Assembly (NCBI RefSeq): GCF_008087625.1
Contig: NZ_CP042997.1
Coordinates: 8,494,001 to 8,558,000 of the forward strand
From: Aquisphaera giovannonii
GTDB taxonomy: Bacteria; Planctomycetota; Planctomycetia; Isosphaerales; Isosphaeraceae
DNA: 64,000 bases
Reading direction: 5' to 3'
This document shows positions 45,059 to 53,526 of the stretch, one piece after another. The stretch's first letter is position 1, and each line of letters starts with the position of its first letter. Under the pieces are notes generated by a model. That model did no database searches, was not told the DNA's origin, and saw only the letters and a list, made by a program, of their open reading frames with translations. A program made the position numbers and the translations under genes.

Positions 45059-46189
45059 CTACCGGGAACCCCTCGAGAGCCCGTCGCGGCTCCGATCCCG
45101 GTCGAGTCTTGGCGTGCGGGCCGAATGCTCTTGCGGGCGATGGAGATGGCCGAGGACGGCCCCGAACGAGCCGACGCCCAGGGGGAAGTGGGCCGGATTG
45201 GATGAGCCGCGGGCGAGGTCGGCACGGAGACGCCGGCGGTCGCGGATGCTCTTGAGGTCGCGAGCGGCGTCGAGCTTACCGAGGAAGAAGGGGAGGAAGC
45301 GGAGCCTCGCCAGTCTCCAGCAGCCCTGGGTCGCGAGGAGGAAGGCATGGAGTACGATCGCGGGGCCGAGGCGACCGGCGGGCATGTTCGACCAGAAGAC
45401 GAGCTCTGCGTTCCGCGCCATCCGGCGCTGGAGAGACGGCCTGCCGTGGTCGTAAGTGGCGGAGATCTCGTGGAGGATTCGGCAACGCGGGCTGTAGAGG
45501 CAGCGATATCCGGCCCAGCGGAGGCGGAAGCCGAGGTCGACGTCCTCGTAGTAGGAACCCAAGAGCGGGTCGAATCCGCCGACCCGGCGGAGTGCCTCGG
45601 CCCGATAGAAGGCGCTCGATCCGCTGGCGGCGAAGACCTCGTCGGCGGGCCGGGCGGCCCAGCGCTCGGCGGGCTGGCCGTGCCCGCGCTTCGCGGGCCA
45701 GCCTGACAGCGTGTAGGTGTCCCCGGCCGAATCGACGCGCCACGGCTCCGAGCGGACGAGCACGAGCGGGGCCACCGATCCGACGGTCGGGTCCGCGAAC
45801 GGCGCCAATCCGGACTCGATCCAGCCCGCGGTCACCTCGGTGTCGTTGTTCAGGAGCTGGATGAAATGCCCGCGGGCGACCTCGATGCCCGCATTGGCGG
45901 CGGCGCAGAAGCCCCCATTCGTCTCGCGTCGAAGGACCCTCACGGAGGGGAAGGCGGCGGCGAGCCATTCGGCGGTGCCGTCGGTCGAGGCGTCGTCGGA
46001 GACGATGACTTCCACGTCCCGGGCGCGGTCCGGCGGCAGATGCCGGTGGATGCTGGCCAGGCAAGTCTCGAGCAGCTCGCGCCCGTTGAAGGTCGGTATG
46101 ACGATCGAGCAGAGGGGCGTGCCCTCGCCTCCGACGCGGGCGGGGTCGAATCCCGGGCCGCCCTCGACCGTGACGGGAGGGTCGATCAC
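45059..46189 (-). CDS. Glycosyltransferase family 2, rhamnosyltransferase-like
   Basis: 376 residues from GTG 46189, which forms a GTGA overlap with the stop of the sugar transferase gene; an open frame reaching 46933 is rejected because its added part is an out-of-frame reading of that gene. The GT2 core is SIVIPTFNGRELLETCL, EVIVSDDASTDGT, NGGFCAAANAGIEVA and IQLLNNDTEVTAGW. The later YYEDVDLGFRLRWAGYR is the acceptor-site motif of the rhamnosyltransferase-like group. The last ~70 residues carry a hydrophobic segment (LGPAIVLHAFLLATQGC) and a basic tail. It is likely coupled to, and acts after, the initiating transferase. Confidence 0.87.
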   Translation of the reverse strand: MIDPPVTVEGGPGFDPARVGGEGTPLCSIVIPTFNGRELLETCLASIHRHLPPDRARDVEVIVSDDASTDGTAEWLAAAFPSVRVLRRETNGGFCAAANAGIEVARGHFIQLLNNDTEVTAGWIESGLAPFADPTVGSVAPLVLVRSEPWRVDSAGDTYTLSGWPAKRGHGQPAERWAARPADEVFAASGSSAFYRAEALRRVGGFDPLLGSYYEDVDLGFRLRWAGYRCLYSPRCRILHEISATYDHGRPSLQRRMARNAELVFWSNMPAGRLGPAIVLHAFLLATQGCWRLARLRFLPFFLGKLDAARDLKSIRDRRRLRADLARGSSNPAHFPLGVGSFGAVLGHLHRPQEHSARTPRLDRDRSRDGLSRGSR

Positions 46190-47328
46190 GATTCGCCTTC
46201 CTTCGCCGCCCTGGAGATCTTCCACGACGTCTTCCCCCACGCCACGTGCTGCACGGTCATGAGAATGATCACGAAATCGAGCCAGAACGACCATCGCTGG
46301 ATGTAATCCAGGTCGTACTGGATCCGCTTGCGGAGCGAGGTCCTCCCCCGCCAGCCGTGGACCTGGGCCCAGCCGGTCATGCCGCAGGGGACCGCGTGCC
46401 GGAGGTCGTATTCCGGGATGTCGCGGCGGAACTGGTCGACGAAGATCGGCCGCTCCGGGCGCGGGCCGACGAGGCTCATGTCCCCCTTGAGGACGTTGAA
46501 GAGCTGCGGGGTCTCGTCGATGTTGGTGTGCCGCAGCCAGTCGCCGATCCGCGTGCAGCGGGCGTCGTGGTTCGAGGCCCAGATCGGCCCCGTCTGCTGC
46601 TCGGCGTCGGTCTTCATGCTGCGGAACTTGATGATCCGGAAGCGCCGCCCCCCCTGCCCGATCCGCTCCTGGGTGTAGAAGATGGGCCGGCCCGAGGTGG
46701 CCAGGATCGCCGCCGCGACGATCAGGAACACCGGCGAAAGCAGGAGCAAGGCGAGCCCGGAGACCGCGACGTCCGAGGCGCGCTTGGCCGCGCGTGCCAG
46801 GTCGAAGGCGGCGACGGCCCACGACGCGGAAGGCCCGGAGATCCGCTCGGGCGGCTCCTGGTGCGGACCGGGCCTCTGGTTCGACGGCCGGGCCGATGCC
46901 CGCCCGCCTCGGCCGGGCTCGACATGGACCCAATGCACGGTGACGGAGGAATTGGTAAACTTGGCCAGGCCGGGGATGAGGTGCCGCCGGGGCCTGGGGG
47001 GCAGGGCCACGACGACATCGGTGGCCCCGGTGCGGTCCACGACCTCCACGAGGCGATCCAGGCCCCCCAGGACGGGGAGCGGGCCGGCCTGGGGATGCAC
47101 CGGCAGGTGCCGGCCCCGGCCCCTGGCCCTCGGGCCCGAGAGGTGGCGATGCCCGGCGTCCACGAAGCCGACGATCGTGAGCTCCTCGCCGGACGACCCT
47201 TCGAGGTGGTGGAGCAGCTTCCTGGCGTCGCGGCGGGCACCCACGAGGATGATCCGGTTCCGTGCCAGCCGCCCGGCCCGCCTCAACCCGCTCCGCCTAG
47301 CGAACACGAGGGTATCATTCATAAGCAT
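46186..47328 (-). CDS. Polyprenyl glycosylphosphotransferase, second initiating enzyme
   Basis: 380 residues from ATG 47328 (MLMNDTLVFARRSG); ATGs at 47322 and 47457 are alternatives. Residues ~20-130 form a Rossmann-like CoA-binding-type domain (RNRIILVGARRDARKLL, TIVGFVDAGH, DVVVALPPRPRRH) as in WbaP/WcaJ enzymes, but the usual N-terminal four-helix membrane bundle is missing. One helix (VSGLALLLLSPVFLIVAAAIL) precedes the catalytic core GRPIFYTQERIGQGG, FRIIKFRSM, TNIDETPQLFNVLKG, DMSLVGPRPERP and MTGWAQVHGWRG. It primes undecaprenyl phosphate. It runs divergently from the GT2 at 47540, with ~210 bp between them for promoters. Confidence 0.88.
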   Translation of the reverse strand: MLMNDTLVFARRSGLRRAGRLARNRIILVGARRDARKLLHHLEGSSGEELTIVGFVDAGHRHLSGPRARGRGRHLPVHPQAGPLPVLGGLDRLVEVVDRTGATDVVVALPPRPRRHLIPGLAKFTNSSVTVHWVHVEPGRGGRASARPSNQRPGPHQEPPERISGPSASWAVAAFDLARAAKRASDVAVSGLALLLLSPVFLIVAAAILATSGRPIFYTQERIGQGGRRFRIIKFRSMKTDAEQQTGPIWASNHDARCTRIGDWLRHTNIDETPQLFNVLKGDMSLVGPRPERPIFVDQFRRDIPEYDLRHAVPCGMTGWAQVHGWRGRTSLRKRIQYDLDYIQRWSFWLDFVIILMTVQHVAWGKTSWKISRAAKEGES

Positions 47329-47539
47329 CACCGATCCATCGGTCGCCGCCCGACGGCCCCGGCCGGAGGGGGGGCCAAGGGCGGCCGTGGGGCCCTGGTT
47401 ACGTGCGGACTTCCATGTCCGCGACGTTTTTGCACGGGTTGATTCAATTTTCTCCATCGGACGCGACGACGGAAGTATCCAGGAAATTTGAACGACTCGC
47501 ACACCCGGCAGTTCCGAACCCGGGCACGAGGGCCAGCCA

Positions 47540-48691
47540 GTGAAGGCGACCAACCTCGGAGACCACCTCCCGCCGGGGGCGCCTGTCCCGACGCTCGCGG
47601 TGGTCCTCGTCAACTACAATAGCTGGCCGGATGTGGACCGGGTCGTCGGCGGGCTCGTCGATGAGCCCGAGTTCCGGGCCGGTCGATTCCAGGTCGTCGT
47701 CGTGGACAATGCGTCGCGGGGCCCGATCCCCGATCGATTCACCTCTCTTCCGCAGGGCGTCCGGCTGCTGAGCCGTCCGGACAACGGCGGCTTCGCGGCC
47801 GGAGTGAACGCCGGCTGGCGGGTGGCCCGGGGCCGCTGGCTGCTGATCCTGAATCCGGATGTGGAGGTCGAGCGGGGGTGGATCGGCCAGGTCCTCGGGC
47901 GGATCGCCGAGTACGACCGGAGGCCCGAGGGCCCCCCGGGGATCGTCGGCTTCGGCCTCAGGAATCCCGACGGCTCGACCCAGGGGTCGGTCGGCGTCTT
48001 CCCCAGCCTCGGCCGGACGATTCGCGAGCAGTTCATACCCCGTTCGCGCCGGAAATACCAGGCCGGTTGGAGAATTCGCCCCGGCCGCGTGGACTGGGTG
48101 ACCGGGGCCTGCATGCTCGTCCATTCGGGGATGATGTCCGCGGTGGGGGGCATGGACGAGGATTTCTTCCTCTATCACGAGGAAGTCGCCCTCAGCCGGT
48201 CGGCGCAGGACCTCGGATGGCCCGTGGAATACGACCCGGGCCTCGGCGTCGTCCATCGACATCCCTTGCAGGATCGGGCCGTTTCGCCCAAGATGCGGGT
48301 CATCCTCCGCCACAGCAAGCTTCTCTACTTCTGGAAGCACCTGCCGGGCCGGCCGTTCCGGGCGATCCTCGGGATCGTTGCGGCCGAGGCCGCGATCCGG
48401 GGGGCGGCGGCGGCGATGCTCGGGAGGACGCCCGAGGCCCGCGCGTGGCGGACGATCCGCTCCATCGTCGGGGGCTTCCGGCGGGGCAACCCCGTGCGGG
48501 GACGCGACGTGCTCCGCCTCGCGGAGGACGCGGAGTCCGGGGACGTCCCGGCGGACGGAGGAATCCCCGGGCGTGAGATGACGGGCCGGCACGAGGCCGG
48601 GCCCGAATGGCGAAAGGACGGATCCGCGTGTCGCGCAACGACCATCTCGTCCGCATCGGCCTCCTCATGGCGGCGGCCGCCGTCCTGCTGA
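47540..48691 (+). CDS. Glycosyltransferase family 2
   Basis: 383 residues. Core motifs LAVVLVNYNSWPDVDRVV, VVVVDNASRGPI, NGGFAAGVNAGWRVA and LLILNPDVEVERGW (Asn-Pro-Asp metal site) place it with rhamnosyltransferase-like GT2s, as does DEDFFLYHEEVALSRSA. The last ~40 residues overlap the start of the next gene by 85 bases and are Ser/Arg-rich, so the functional domain ends earlier. It is the first gene of a plus-strand trio with two membrane proteins, and divergent from the initiating transferase gene. ATG at 47540; the next ATG in frame is far inside the domain. Confidence 0.85.
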   Translation: MKATNLGDHLPPGAPVPTLAVVLVNYNSWPDVDRVVGGLVDEPEFRAGRFQVVVVDNASRGPIPDRFTSLPQGVRLLSRPDNGGFAAGVNAGWRVARGRWLLILNPDVEVERGWIGQVLGRIAEYDRRPEGPPGIVGFGLRNPDGSTQGSVGVFPSLGRTIREQFIPRSRRKYQAGWRIRPGRVDWVTGACMLVHSGMMSAVGGMDEDFFLYHEEVALSRSAQDLGWPVEYDPGLGVVHRHPLQDRAVSPKMRVILRHSKLLYFWKHLPGRPFRAILGIVAAEAAIRGAAAAMLGRTPEARAWRTIRSIVGGFRRGNPVRGRDVLRLAEDAESGDVPADGGIPGREMTGRHEAGPEWRKDGSACRATTISSASASSWRRPPSC

Positions 48692-50379
48692 CGTGGCTCG
48701 CCCGCCACACGGACGTCATCTACGCCGACGGCCTTCGCTACATCGCCCAGGCCCGGCGCTTCGATGCCGGCTCGTGGAAAGAAGTCTTCGCCAAGGGCAC
48801 GGACCATCCCGCCTACCCCGCCGCCATCGCCCTCACGCACCTCGCCCGCGGGGGTATCGGCCCGGCCGACTGGCAGGCGGCCGGCCAGCTCGCGTCCGTC
48901 GTCGCCGGCGTGCTGCTGATCGTCCCGGTCTACCTCTTCGCCCTCGAGTTGTTCGGCACCCGGGCGGCCTGGCTCGCCTGCGTGCTGACCCTGCTGGTCC
49001 CGCTGACGGGTCACGTCCTCGCCGACGTCCTGTCGGAAGGCACGTTCCTGCTCTTCTGGATGTTCGGGTGCTGGGCCGGGCTGGGGTTCTTGCGTGCGGG
49101 CTCGACGCGATGGCTGATCGCCGCGGTCGCGTTCGCCTCGCTGGCGTATCTCGTGCGGCCGGAGGGCGTGCTGCTGCCGGCCTCGCTTGCGGCGACGCTC
49201 GTCCTGTCGGCAGTGGTCCCCGCGTTGCGACTGCCGCGGGCCCGGTCGCTGCGGGCGGCGGCCATCCTGCTCGTCGGGCCGGTCCTCCTGGCGGGGCCGT
49301 TCCTGCTCCTCAAGGGTGGCATCGCCACGAAGCCCGCCGTGGCCCGGCTGTTCGGGCTCTCGGGGCGATCGGCGGCGATGGCCGTCGAGCGGGAGCGGCC
49401 GCTCGATCCCGACCAAACCGTCGCGGCCACCTGCCTGGCCGCGGCGCGGGCCGTCTCCCGGGCGATTGCGGAGGGCGTCTCGCCGATCCTCCTCCCGGCG
49501 GCCGTCGCGGGGATCGCGCTGGCGGCTCGACGGCGGGAGCATGCGAGGCGGAACGTCTTCCTCGCCGTCGTCGCCTCGGCGTGGATCCTCGCCCTCCTGC
49601 GCCTGCACGCGACGGGGGGTTATTGCACCGCGAGGCACGCCATGCTGCTGTCCCTGATCCTGATCGCCTTCGCGGCGGCGGGCCTCCTCGCCCTGGCCGA
49701 TCGGGCCGCGGCTTCGGTCCGCGAGAGGCTGCGTCGGCACGTGCCGGAGACCGCGATCCTCGCGGCGGCGCTGTTGGTCGTGCTCGCCGTCTCGGGCCGG
49801 GCCGCGATCGCCCCGGTGAATCCGGGATACGCGAGCTACAGGCCGGCCGGCGAGTGGATCGCCGCGAACACGGCCGCGGATGCCCGGATCCTGGACCTCA
49901 AGGGCTGGGCGTCGTTCTACGGCTGCCGGCAGGGCTACGGATTCGGGGAGATCGAGGACGCGCTCCGCGATCCCAACCTGAGGTGGGTCGTCGCGCACGA
50001 CGCCTTCCTCGTCGGCCCGTGGTCGTACTGCGACATCATCCGGGGCGCCGTCGCCGGGAAGGCCTGCGTCAAGTCGTTCCCGGAGACGCCGCGGCGGGGC
50101 GTCGCCCAGGTGCACATCTTCGACCGCTCGATCCCGGCGGTCGCGACGTCGGGGGGCCGGGAGTTGCCTCCGGTCCGGGGGCGAGATGACACCCACCTGA
50201 CCGACGAAGCACTCCGCCTTCGACAACGATTGTCCGCATGTGTCTTCGGCAACCCCGTCCCGGTGCGTGTCGTCGCGACGAGGCCGAAGAGCTCGGGATA
50301 TGGCGATCTGGTCATCCCATCGCTCGGTGAAGGTGAAGGAAGAGGCGAGGCGGAGCGTGCCGGCACGCCGCCGCGTTGA
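48607..50379 (+). CDS. Multi-pass membrane glycosyltransferase-like protein (GT39/ArnT-like), copy 1
   Basis: 590 residues with about 11-12 hydrophobic helices. YADGLRYIAQARRF near residue 40 places the acidic residue of the first periplasmic loop, typical of GT-C enzymes of the PMT/ArnT type, and KGTDHPAYPAAIA follows. The C-terminal ~150 residues are soluble (EWIAANTAADARILDLKGW). It likely transfers sugars from a polyprenyl-phosphate donor on the outer side of the inner membrane. GTG at 48628 with AAGGACGG before it is an alternative start. The last ~70 residues are Arg/Gly-rich and may be unstructured. It is paralogous to the next gene. Confidence 0.75.
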   Translation: MAKGRIRVSRNDHLVRIGLLMAAAAVLLTWLARHTDVIYADGLRYIAQARRFDAGSWKEVFAKGTDHPAYPAAIALTHLARGGIGPADWQAAGQLASVVAGVLLIVPVYLFALELFGTRAAWLACVLTLLVPLTGHVLADVLSEGTFLLFWMFGCWAGLGFLRAGSTRWLIAAVAFASLAYLVRPEGVLLPASLAATLVLSAVVPALRLPRARSLRAAAILLVGPVLLAGPFLLLKGGIATKPAVARLFGLSGRSAAMAVERERPLDPDQTVAATCLAAARAVSRAIAEGVSPILLPAAVAGIALAARRREHARRNVFLAVVASAWILALLRLHATGGYCTARHAMLLSLILIAFAAAGLLALADRAAASVRERLRRHVPETAILAAALLVVLAVSGRAAIAPVNPGYASYRPAGEWIAANTAADARILDLKGWASFYGCRQGYGFGEIEDALRDPNLRWVVAHDAFLVGPWSYCDIIRGAVAGKACVKSFPETPRRGVAQVHIFDRSIPAVATSGGRELPPVRGRDDTHLTDEALRLRQRLSACVFGNPVPVRVVATRPKSSGYGDLVIPSLGEGEGRGEAERAGTPPR

Positions 50380-50395
50380 CATCGAGGAGCCAGCC

Positions 50396-52027
50396 ATGGA
50401 CGACGTCGCATCCTCCTCCCGGTCCCAGGTAGACCGGCCCGCCCTGATTCCGTCGCAGCACGTGATCCGCGTCGTGCTGTTGATGATCACGACCGCGGCC
50501 CTGTTGGGTTGGGGGCTGCGGCACACCGAGGCCACCTACGGCGACGGCCTGCGCGCCATCGAGCAGGCCCGCCAGGTCGCGCGGGGCGATTGGCGAGGCG
50601 GCCTGATCGGGTCGATCGATCATCCGCTGCACCCGCTCCTGATCGTCGCGGCGCATCCGCTCGTCGGCGGCGAGGATGCCGCGTCCTGGCAGCGGGCCGC
50701 GGTGGCCATGGGGTTCGCCTGCGTCGTGCTGCTGGTCATCCCCGTCTACCTGGTGGCACGCGAGGCCTTCGGCGACCGATCGGCATGGCTCGGGGCGCTC
50801 CTGGTCTCGGCCAATCCCCTGATGGTCACGGTCGTGGCGAACGCGCTGACCGAGAGCTCCTTCCTCCTGGCCTGGACCTGGGGCCTCTGGGCGGCGGTCC
50901 GGTTCCTCCGCGAGGGGCGTTTCGTCTGGCTGCCGTCGACGATCGGGCTGGGCGTGCTCGCGTATCTCGCGCGCCCCGAGGGCCTGCTGCTGCCCGCCAC
51001 GGTCGCGGCCACTCTCCTCCTGCTGCCCCTGCACCGGGCGACCCGGATCAACTGGCCGCGTTGGGCCGCGGCGGCGGCCTTCCTCGTCGTCGGCTCGGCC
51101 GTCGCCGTCGGCCCGTACGTCGCGCTGGAGGGGGGCATCGCGACCAGGCCGGCCGTGGCCCGGATCCTCGGCCTGGCGCCGGGCGCATCGGCCGACGCCC
51201 CGGAGCGCGAGCGGCCGCTGCGCGCGGACCAGACGGCCCTGGAGTCCTACCGGCTGGCGTCCGCCAGGATGATCGCGGCCGTGCGCGGGGCGGCCTCCAC
51301 GCCGCTGTCCTGGTTGGCCCTGCCGGGCCTGCTGCTCATCCGCCGTGGCCCCGCGCGGGCACGCCTCTGGCTCTTCTTCGGCATCCTCCTTGGCGCCTCG
51401 GCCGCGGGGCTCGTCCGGCTGCACGCGACCGGCGGCTACTGCACCGTGCGCCACGCCCTGATACCGGGGACGATCCTCATCCTGGCGGCCGCGCACGGGG
51501 TCGCCCGGATCCTGGACGCGGTCGCCATCCCGGGCTCCTGGCTCGGCCAGGCGAAGTCCCGGATGAGGCCGGGCACGGCGGTCTGGGCCGCGGCCGTCCT
51601 CGCGCTGATCCTCCCCACCCGGGGGGGCGAGCCCGCCTCCCCGACGATCCCCGGGCCATTCCACGCCTATCGGGACGCCGGCGACTGGCTCGCCCGCCAC
51701 GCGGGGCCCGGCGACGCGGTCCTGGACATGACGGACTGGTCGAGCTTCTTCAGCGGCCGGCCGGGATATCGCTTCGCCCAGGTCCGCGAGGCGCCGGGCG
51801 ACCCGTCGCTCCGCTGGGTCGTCGTCCGCCGCCCGCACGTCGAGGGACGATGGGGCTACTCGGAGGTCGTCCGCGGCATGATCGCCGGCCTGCAGCCGGC
51901 GGCCCTGGTCCCCGAGCACCCGGCGCCGGGGCAAGTCCAGGTCGAGGTCTACGATCGCCGCCCGTCGACCGGCCGGGTGGCGGTCTCCGGCGGTGCGGCC
52001 TCCTCGCCGGGCAAGACGCTCCGCTGA
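50396..52027 (+). CDS. Multi-pass membrane glycosyltransferase-like protein (GT39/ArnT-like), copy 2
   Basis: 543 residues from ATG 50396 (MDDVASSSRSQ), which is preceded by GAGGAG; the longer frame to 50240 overlaps the previous gene. About 11 helices. TYGDGLRAIEQARQVARGDW, GSIDHPLHPLLI, VIPVYLVAREAFGDRSAWLG and the ATGGYCTVRHAL loop align with matching segments of copy 1 (ADGLRYIAQARRF, GTDHPAYPA, VPVYLFALELFGTRAAWLA, ATGGYCTARHAM). Clearly a tandem duplicate that has diverged well. Its 3' end overlaps the opposite-strand SGNH gene end by 79 bases. Function as for copy 1, by family inference. Confidence 0.75.
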   Translation: MDDVASSSRSQVDRPALIPSQHVIRVVLLMITTAALLGWGLRHTEATYGDGLRAIEQARQVARGDWRGGLIGSIDHPLHPLLIVAAHPLVGGEDAASWQRAAVAMGFACVVLLVIPVYLVAREAFGDRSAWLGALLVSANPLMVTVVANALTESSFLLAWTWGLWAAVRFLREGRFVWLPSTIGLGVLAYLARPEGLLLPATVAATLLLLPLHRATRINWPRWAAAAAFLVVGSAVAVGPYVALEGGIATRPAVARILGLAPGASADAPERERPLRADQTALESYRLASARMIAAVRGAASTPLSWLALPGLLLIRRGPARARLWLFFGILLGASAAGLVRLHATGGYCTVRHALIPGTILILAAAHGVARILDAVAIPGSWLGQAKSRMRPGTAVWAAAVLALILPTRGGEPASPTIPGPFHAYRDAGDWLARHAGPGDAVLDMTDWSSFFSGRPGYRFAQVREAPGDPSLRWVVVRRPHVEGRWGYSEVVRGMIAGLQPAALVPEHPAPGQVQVEVYDRRPSTGRVAVSGGAASSPGKTLR

Positions 52028-53301
52028 GTGCCCGCCTCAAAGAGTCGGCCGTAGACGAGCTCCGCCAGGATCTGGTACCCGTCCGGGAAGAAGTGGCACT
52101 CGTCGCTGAAGAGCGAGGCGGGCCGGCGGGCGAACTCGGCCTGGACGTCGATGAAGGGGAGGCCCTCCCGACTCGCCCAGGAGACCAGGGCGCCGTTGTA
52201 ATCCGGCACGTGGCTCCGCCAGTTGTTCACCCGCCGGAGCTCGTCGGGTGCGGCGAGGTGGGGCCTCGTCAGGAAGACGATCGGGATGCCCCGAGTCCGG
52301 GCCTCTGCGCGGAAGCGGTCCAGGTTGGCGATGTATTCATCGACCGACACCCGGGGATGGAACGGCCCCTCGAGCTCTCGCCTGGGCTCGGCGACGAGCT
52401 TCTTGAGGTAGTACGTCAGCACGAGGCTGGTCCGGTAGCGGACCATCGTGCGCTGGAGCGCGACCACCGGCCAGCTGGGCGGGCGGAACTCCCGGTCCGA
52501 CGGCCCGGCCGCCTGGGCCGCGTCGTTCCAGCCGTAGCTGGCCACGATGAGGTCCGGCTTGTAGCGATCGACGTCCTGGAGGAATCGGAGCAGCCCCTGG
52601 TGCGAGGAATAGCCGGAGACGCCGGCGTTGACGACCTCGTAGGCCTGGCCGGGCCTCGCCGGCCTCTCGGCGAGCAGTCGGTGGAGGCGGGCCGGCCAGT
52701 CCCCGCGCGGGGGGCCGTCGGTGAGCGAATCTCCGTAGCACATGATGCGGAACGTGCCGGCGGGCTTGGGGACCTGGAGGATCGGCCCCTTGAAGTGCTG
52801 GGCGTTGTAGGGCTTCCCCGCGATCGGCCGCCAGAGCAGGACGGGATCGGGCTCGCGATGGACGTCGGCCGTGATGGTCGCGACCCGCCAGTCGTCCTGG
52901 CCGGATTTCCAGACGGTCTCGATGGGCATGTGGTAGCGGAGCAGCTTCGCATGCGTCAGGCCTCGGCAGGCGAACTCCACCCCGGCCGGCAGGATGAGCA
53001 GGACGGTCGAGGCGGCGACCGCGGCGAAGACGGCCTTCCGCCGCGCGGCAAAGAGGAGGCGGGCCTGGGCCGCGGGGCCCGCGGCCTTCCACCCGAGGTC
53101 GAGCAGCAGCAGCCCGATCGCCGCGACCGCGGCCGCGACGGGGCTCCCGTCGGGGCATCCGAGCAGGTAGAGGCTCCCGCAGAGCGCGTGGATCCAGCCG
53201 AGCACGACGATCCGATCGGCCGAGGCCTTCCGCAGCCGGAGCGCGATGGGGCCGCCCGCGATCGACGCCAGCAGCACCCACTCCCAGGGCGAACGCATCA
53301 T
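51949..53301 (-). CDS. SGNH/GDSL hydrolase with N-terminal membrane region
   Basis: 450 residues from ATG 53301 (MMRSPWEWVLL); the longer frame to 53397 starts with an Arg-rich non-protein stretch. Four hydrophobic helices (about 5-105) anchor it. The extracytoplasmic SGNH domain follows: GDSLTDG near residue 189 (Ser nucleophile), NAGVSGYSSHQG (Gly block), GWNDAAQ (Asn block) and DECHFFPDGY near 400 (Asp/His of the triad). Such membrane-bound SGNH proteins often O-acetylate or deacetylate exported glycans; here the glycan operon neighbours support this by context. The 3' end overlaps the end of the preceding plus-strand gene. Confidence 0.85.
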   Translation of the reverse strand: MMRSPWEWVLLASIAGGPIALRLRKASADRIVVLGWIHALCGSLYLLGCPDGSPVAAAVAAIGLLLLDLGWKAAGPAAQARLLFAARRKAVFAAVAASTVLLILPAGVEFACRGLTHAKLLRYHMPIETVWKSGQDDWRVATITADVHREPDPVLLWRPIAGKPYNAQHFKGPILQVPKPAGTFRIMCYGDSLTDGPPRGDWPARLHRLLAERPARPGQAYEVVNAGVSGYSSHQGLLRFLQDVDRYKPDLIVASYGWNDAAQAAGPSDREFRPPSWPVVALQRTMVRYRTSLVLTYYLKKLVAEPRRELEGPFHPRVSVDEYIANLDRFRAEARTRGIPIVFLTRPHLAAPDELRRVNNWRSHVPDYNGALVSWASREGLPFIDVQAEFARRPASLFSDECHFFPDGYQILAELVYGRLFEAGTQRSVLPGEEAAPPETATRPVDGRRS

Positions 53302-53526
53302 CCTTGACCTCCTGACGATCCGCGGGTGCCGCGGCCCGCGTCCGCGGCCTCCGCCTGCCAGCTCGCGACGCGGCCGGCGCGGGGGGATTCCCTGCACGAC
53401 GGCCTGGATTGTTGCGTCCGGCCGATCGGGGTCAAGCGGAAAAACGACGGCCCCGGCCGCCTCGCGTCGAGGGGGCCGGGGCCGTGCCGGATGCTAGGCC
53501 GGGGCGGCGGGCGCAGGGGGTCTGCC

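Noticed and set aside
44690-45205. 171-codon plus-strand frame next to the inverted repeat.
   Set aside because: Its first half has somewhat protein-like composition, but the second half is antisense to the GT2 gene and no motif is recognised; not enough to call a gene.
45059-46933. Long frame starting at 46933 for the GT2 gene.
   Set aside because: The upstream ~250 codons read the sugar transferase gene in another frame; the GTGA overlap at 46186-46189 marks the real start.
48325-50535. 736-codon minus-strand frame overlapping the two membrane glycosyltransferase-like genes; likewise 50312-51934.
   Set aside because: Antisense shadow, Arg/Asp/Glu-rich with no domains; the plus-strand proteins have clear membrane helices and motifs.
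50509-53307. 932-codon plus-strand frame across the end of copy 2 and the SGNH gene; likewise 53326-55347.
   Set aside because: It crosses two genes in other frames and is Gly/Arg/Pro low-complexity.
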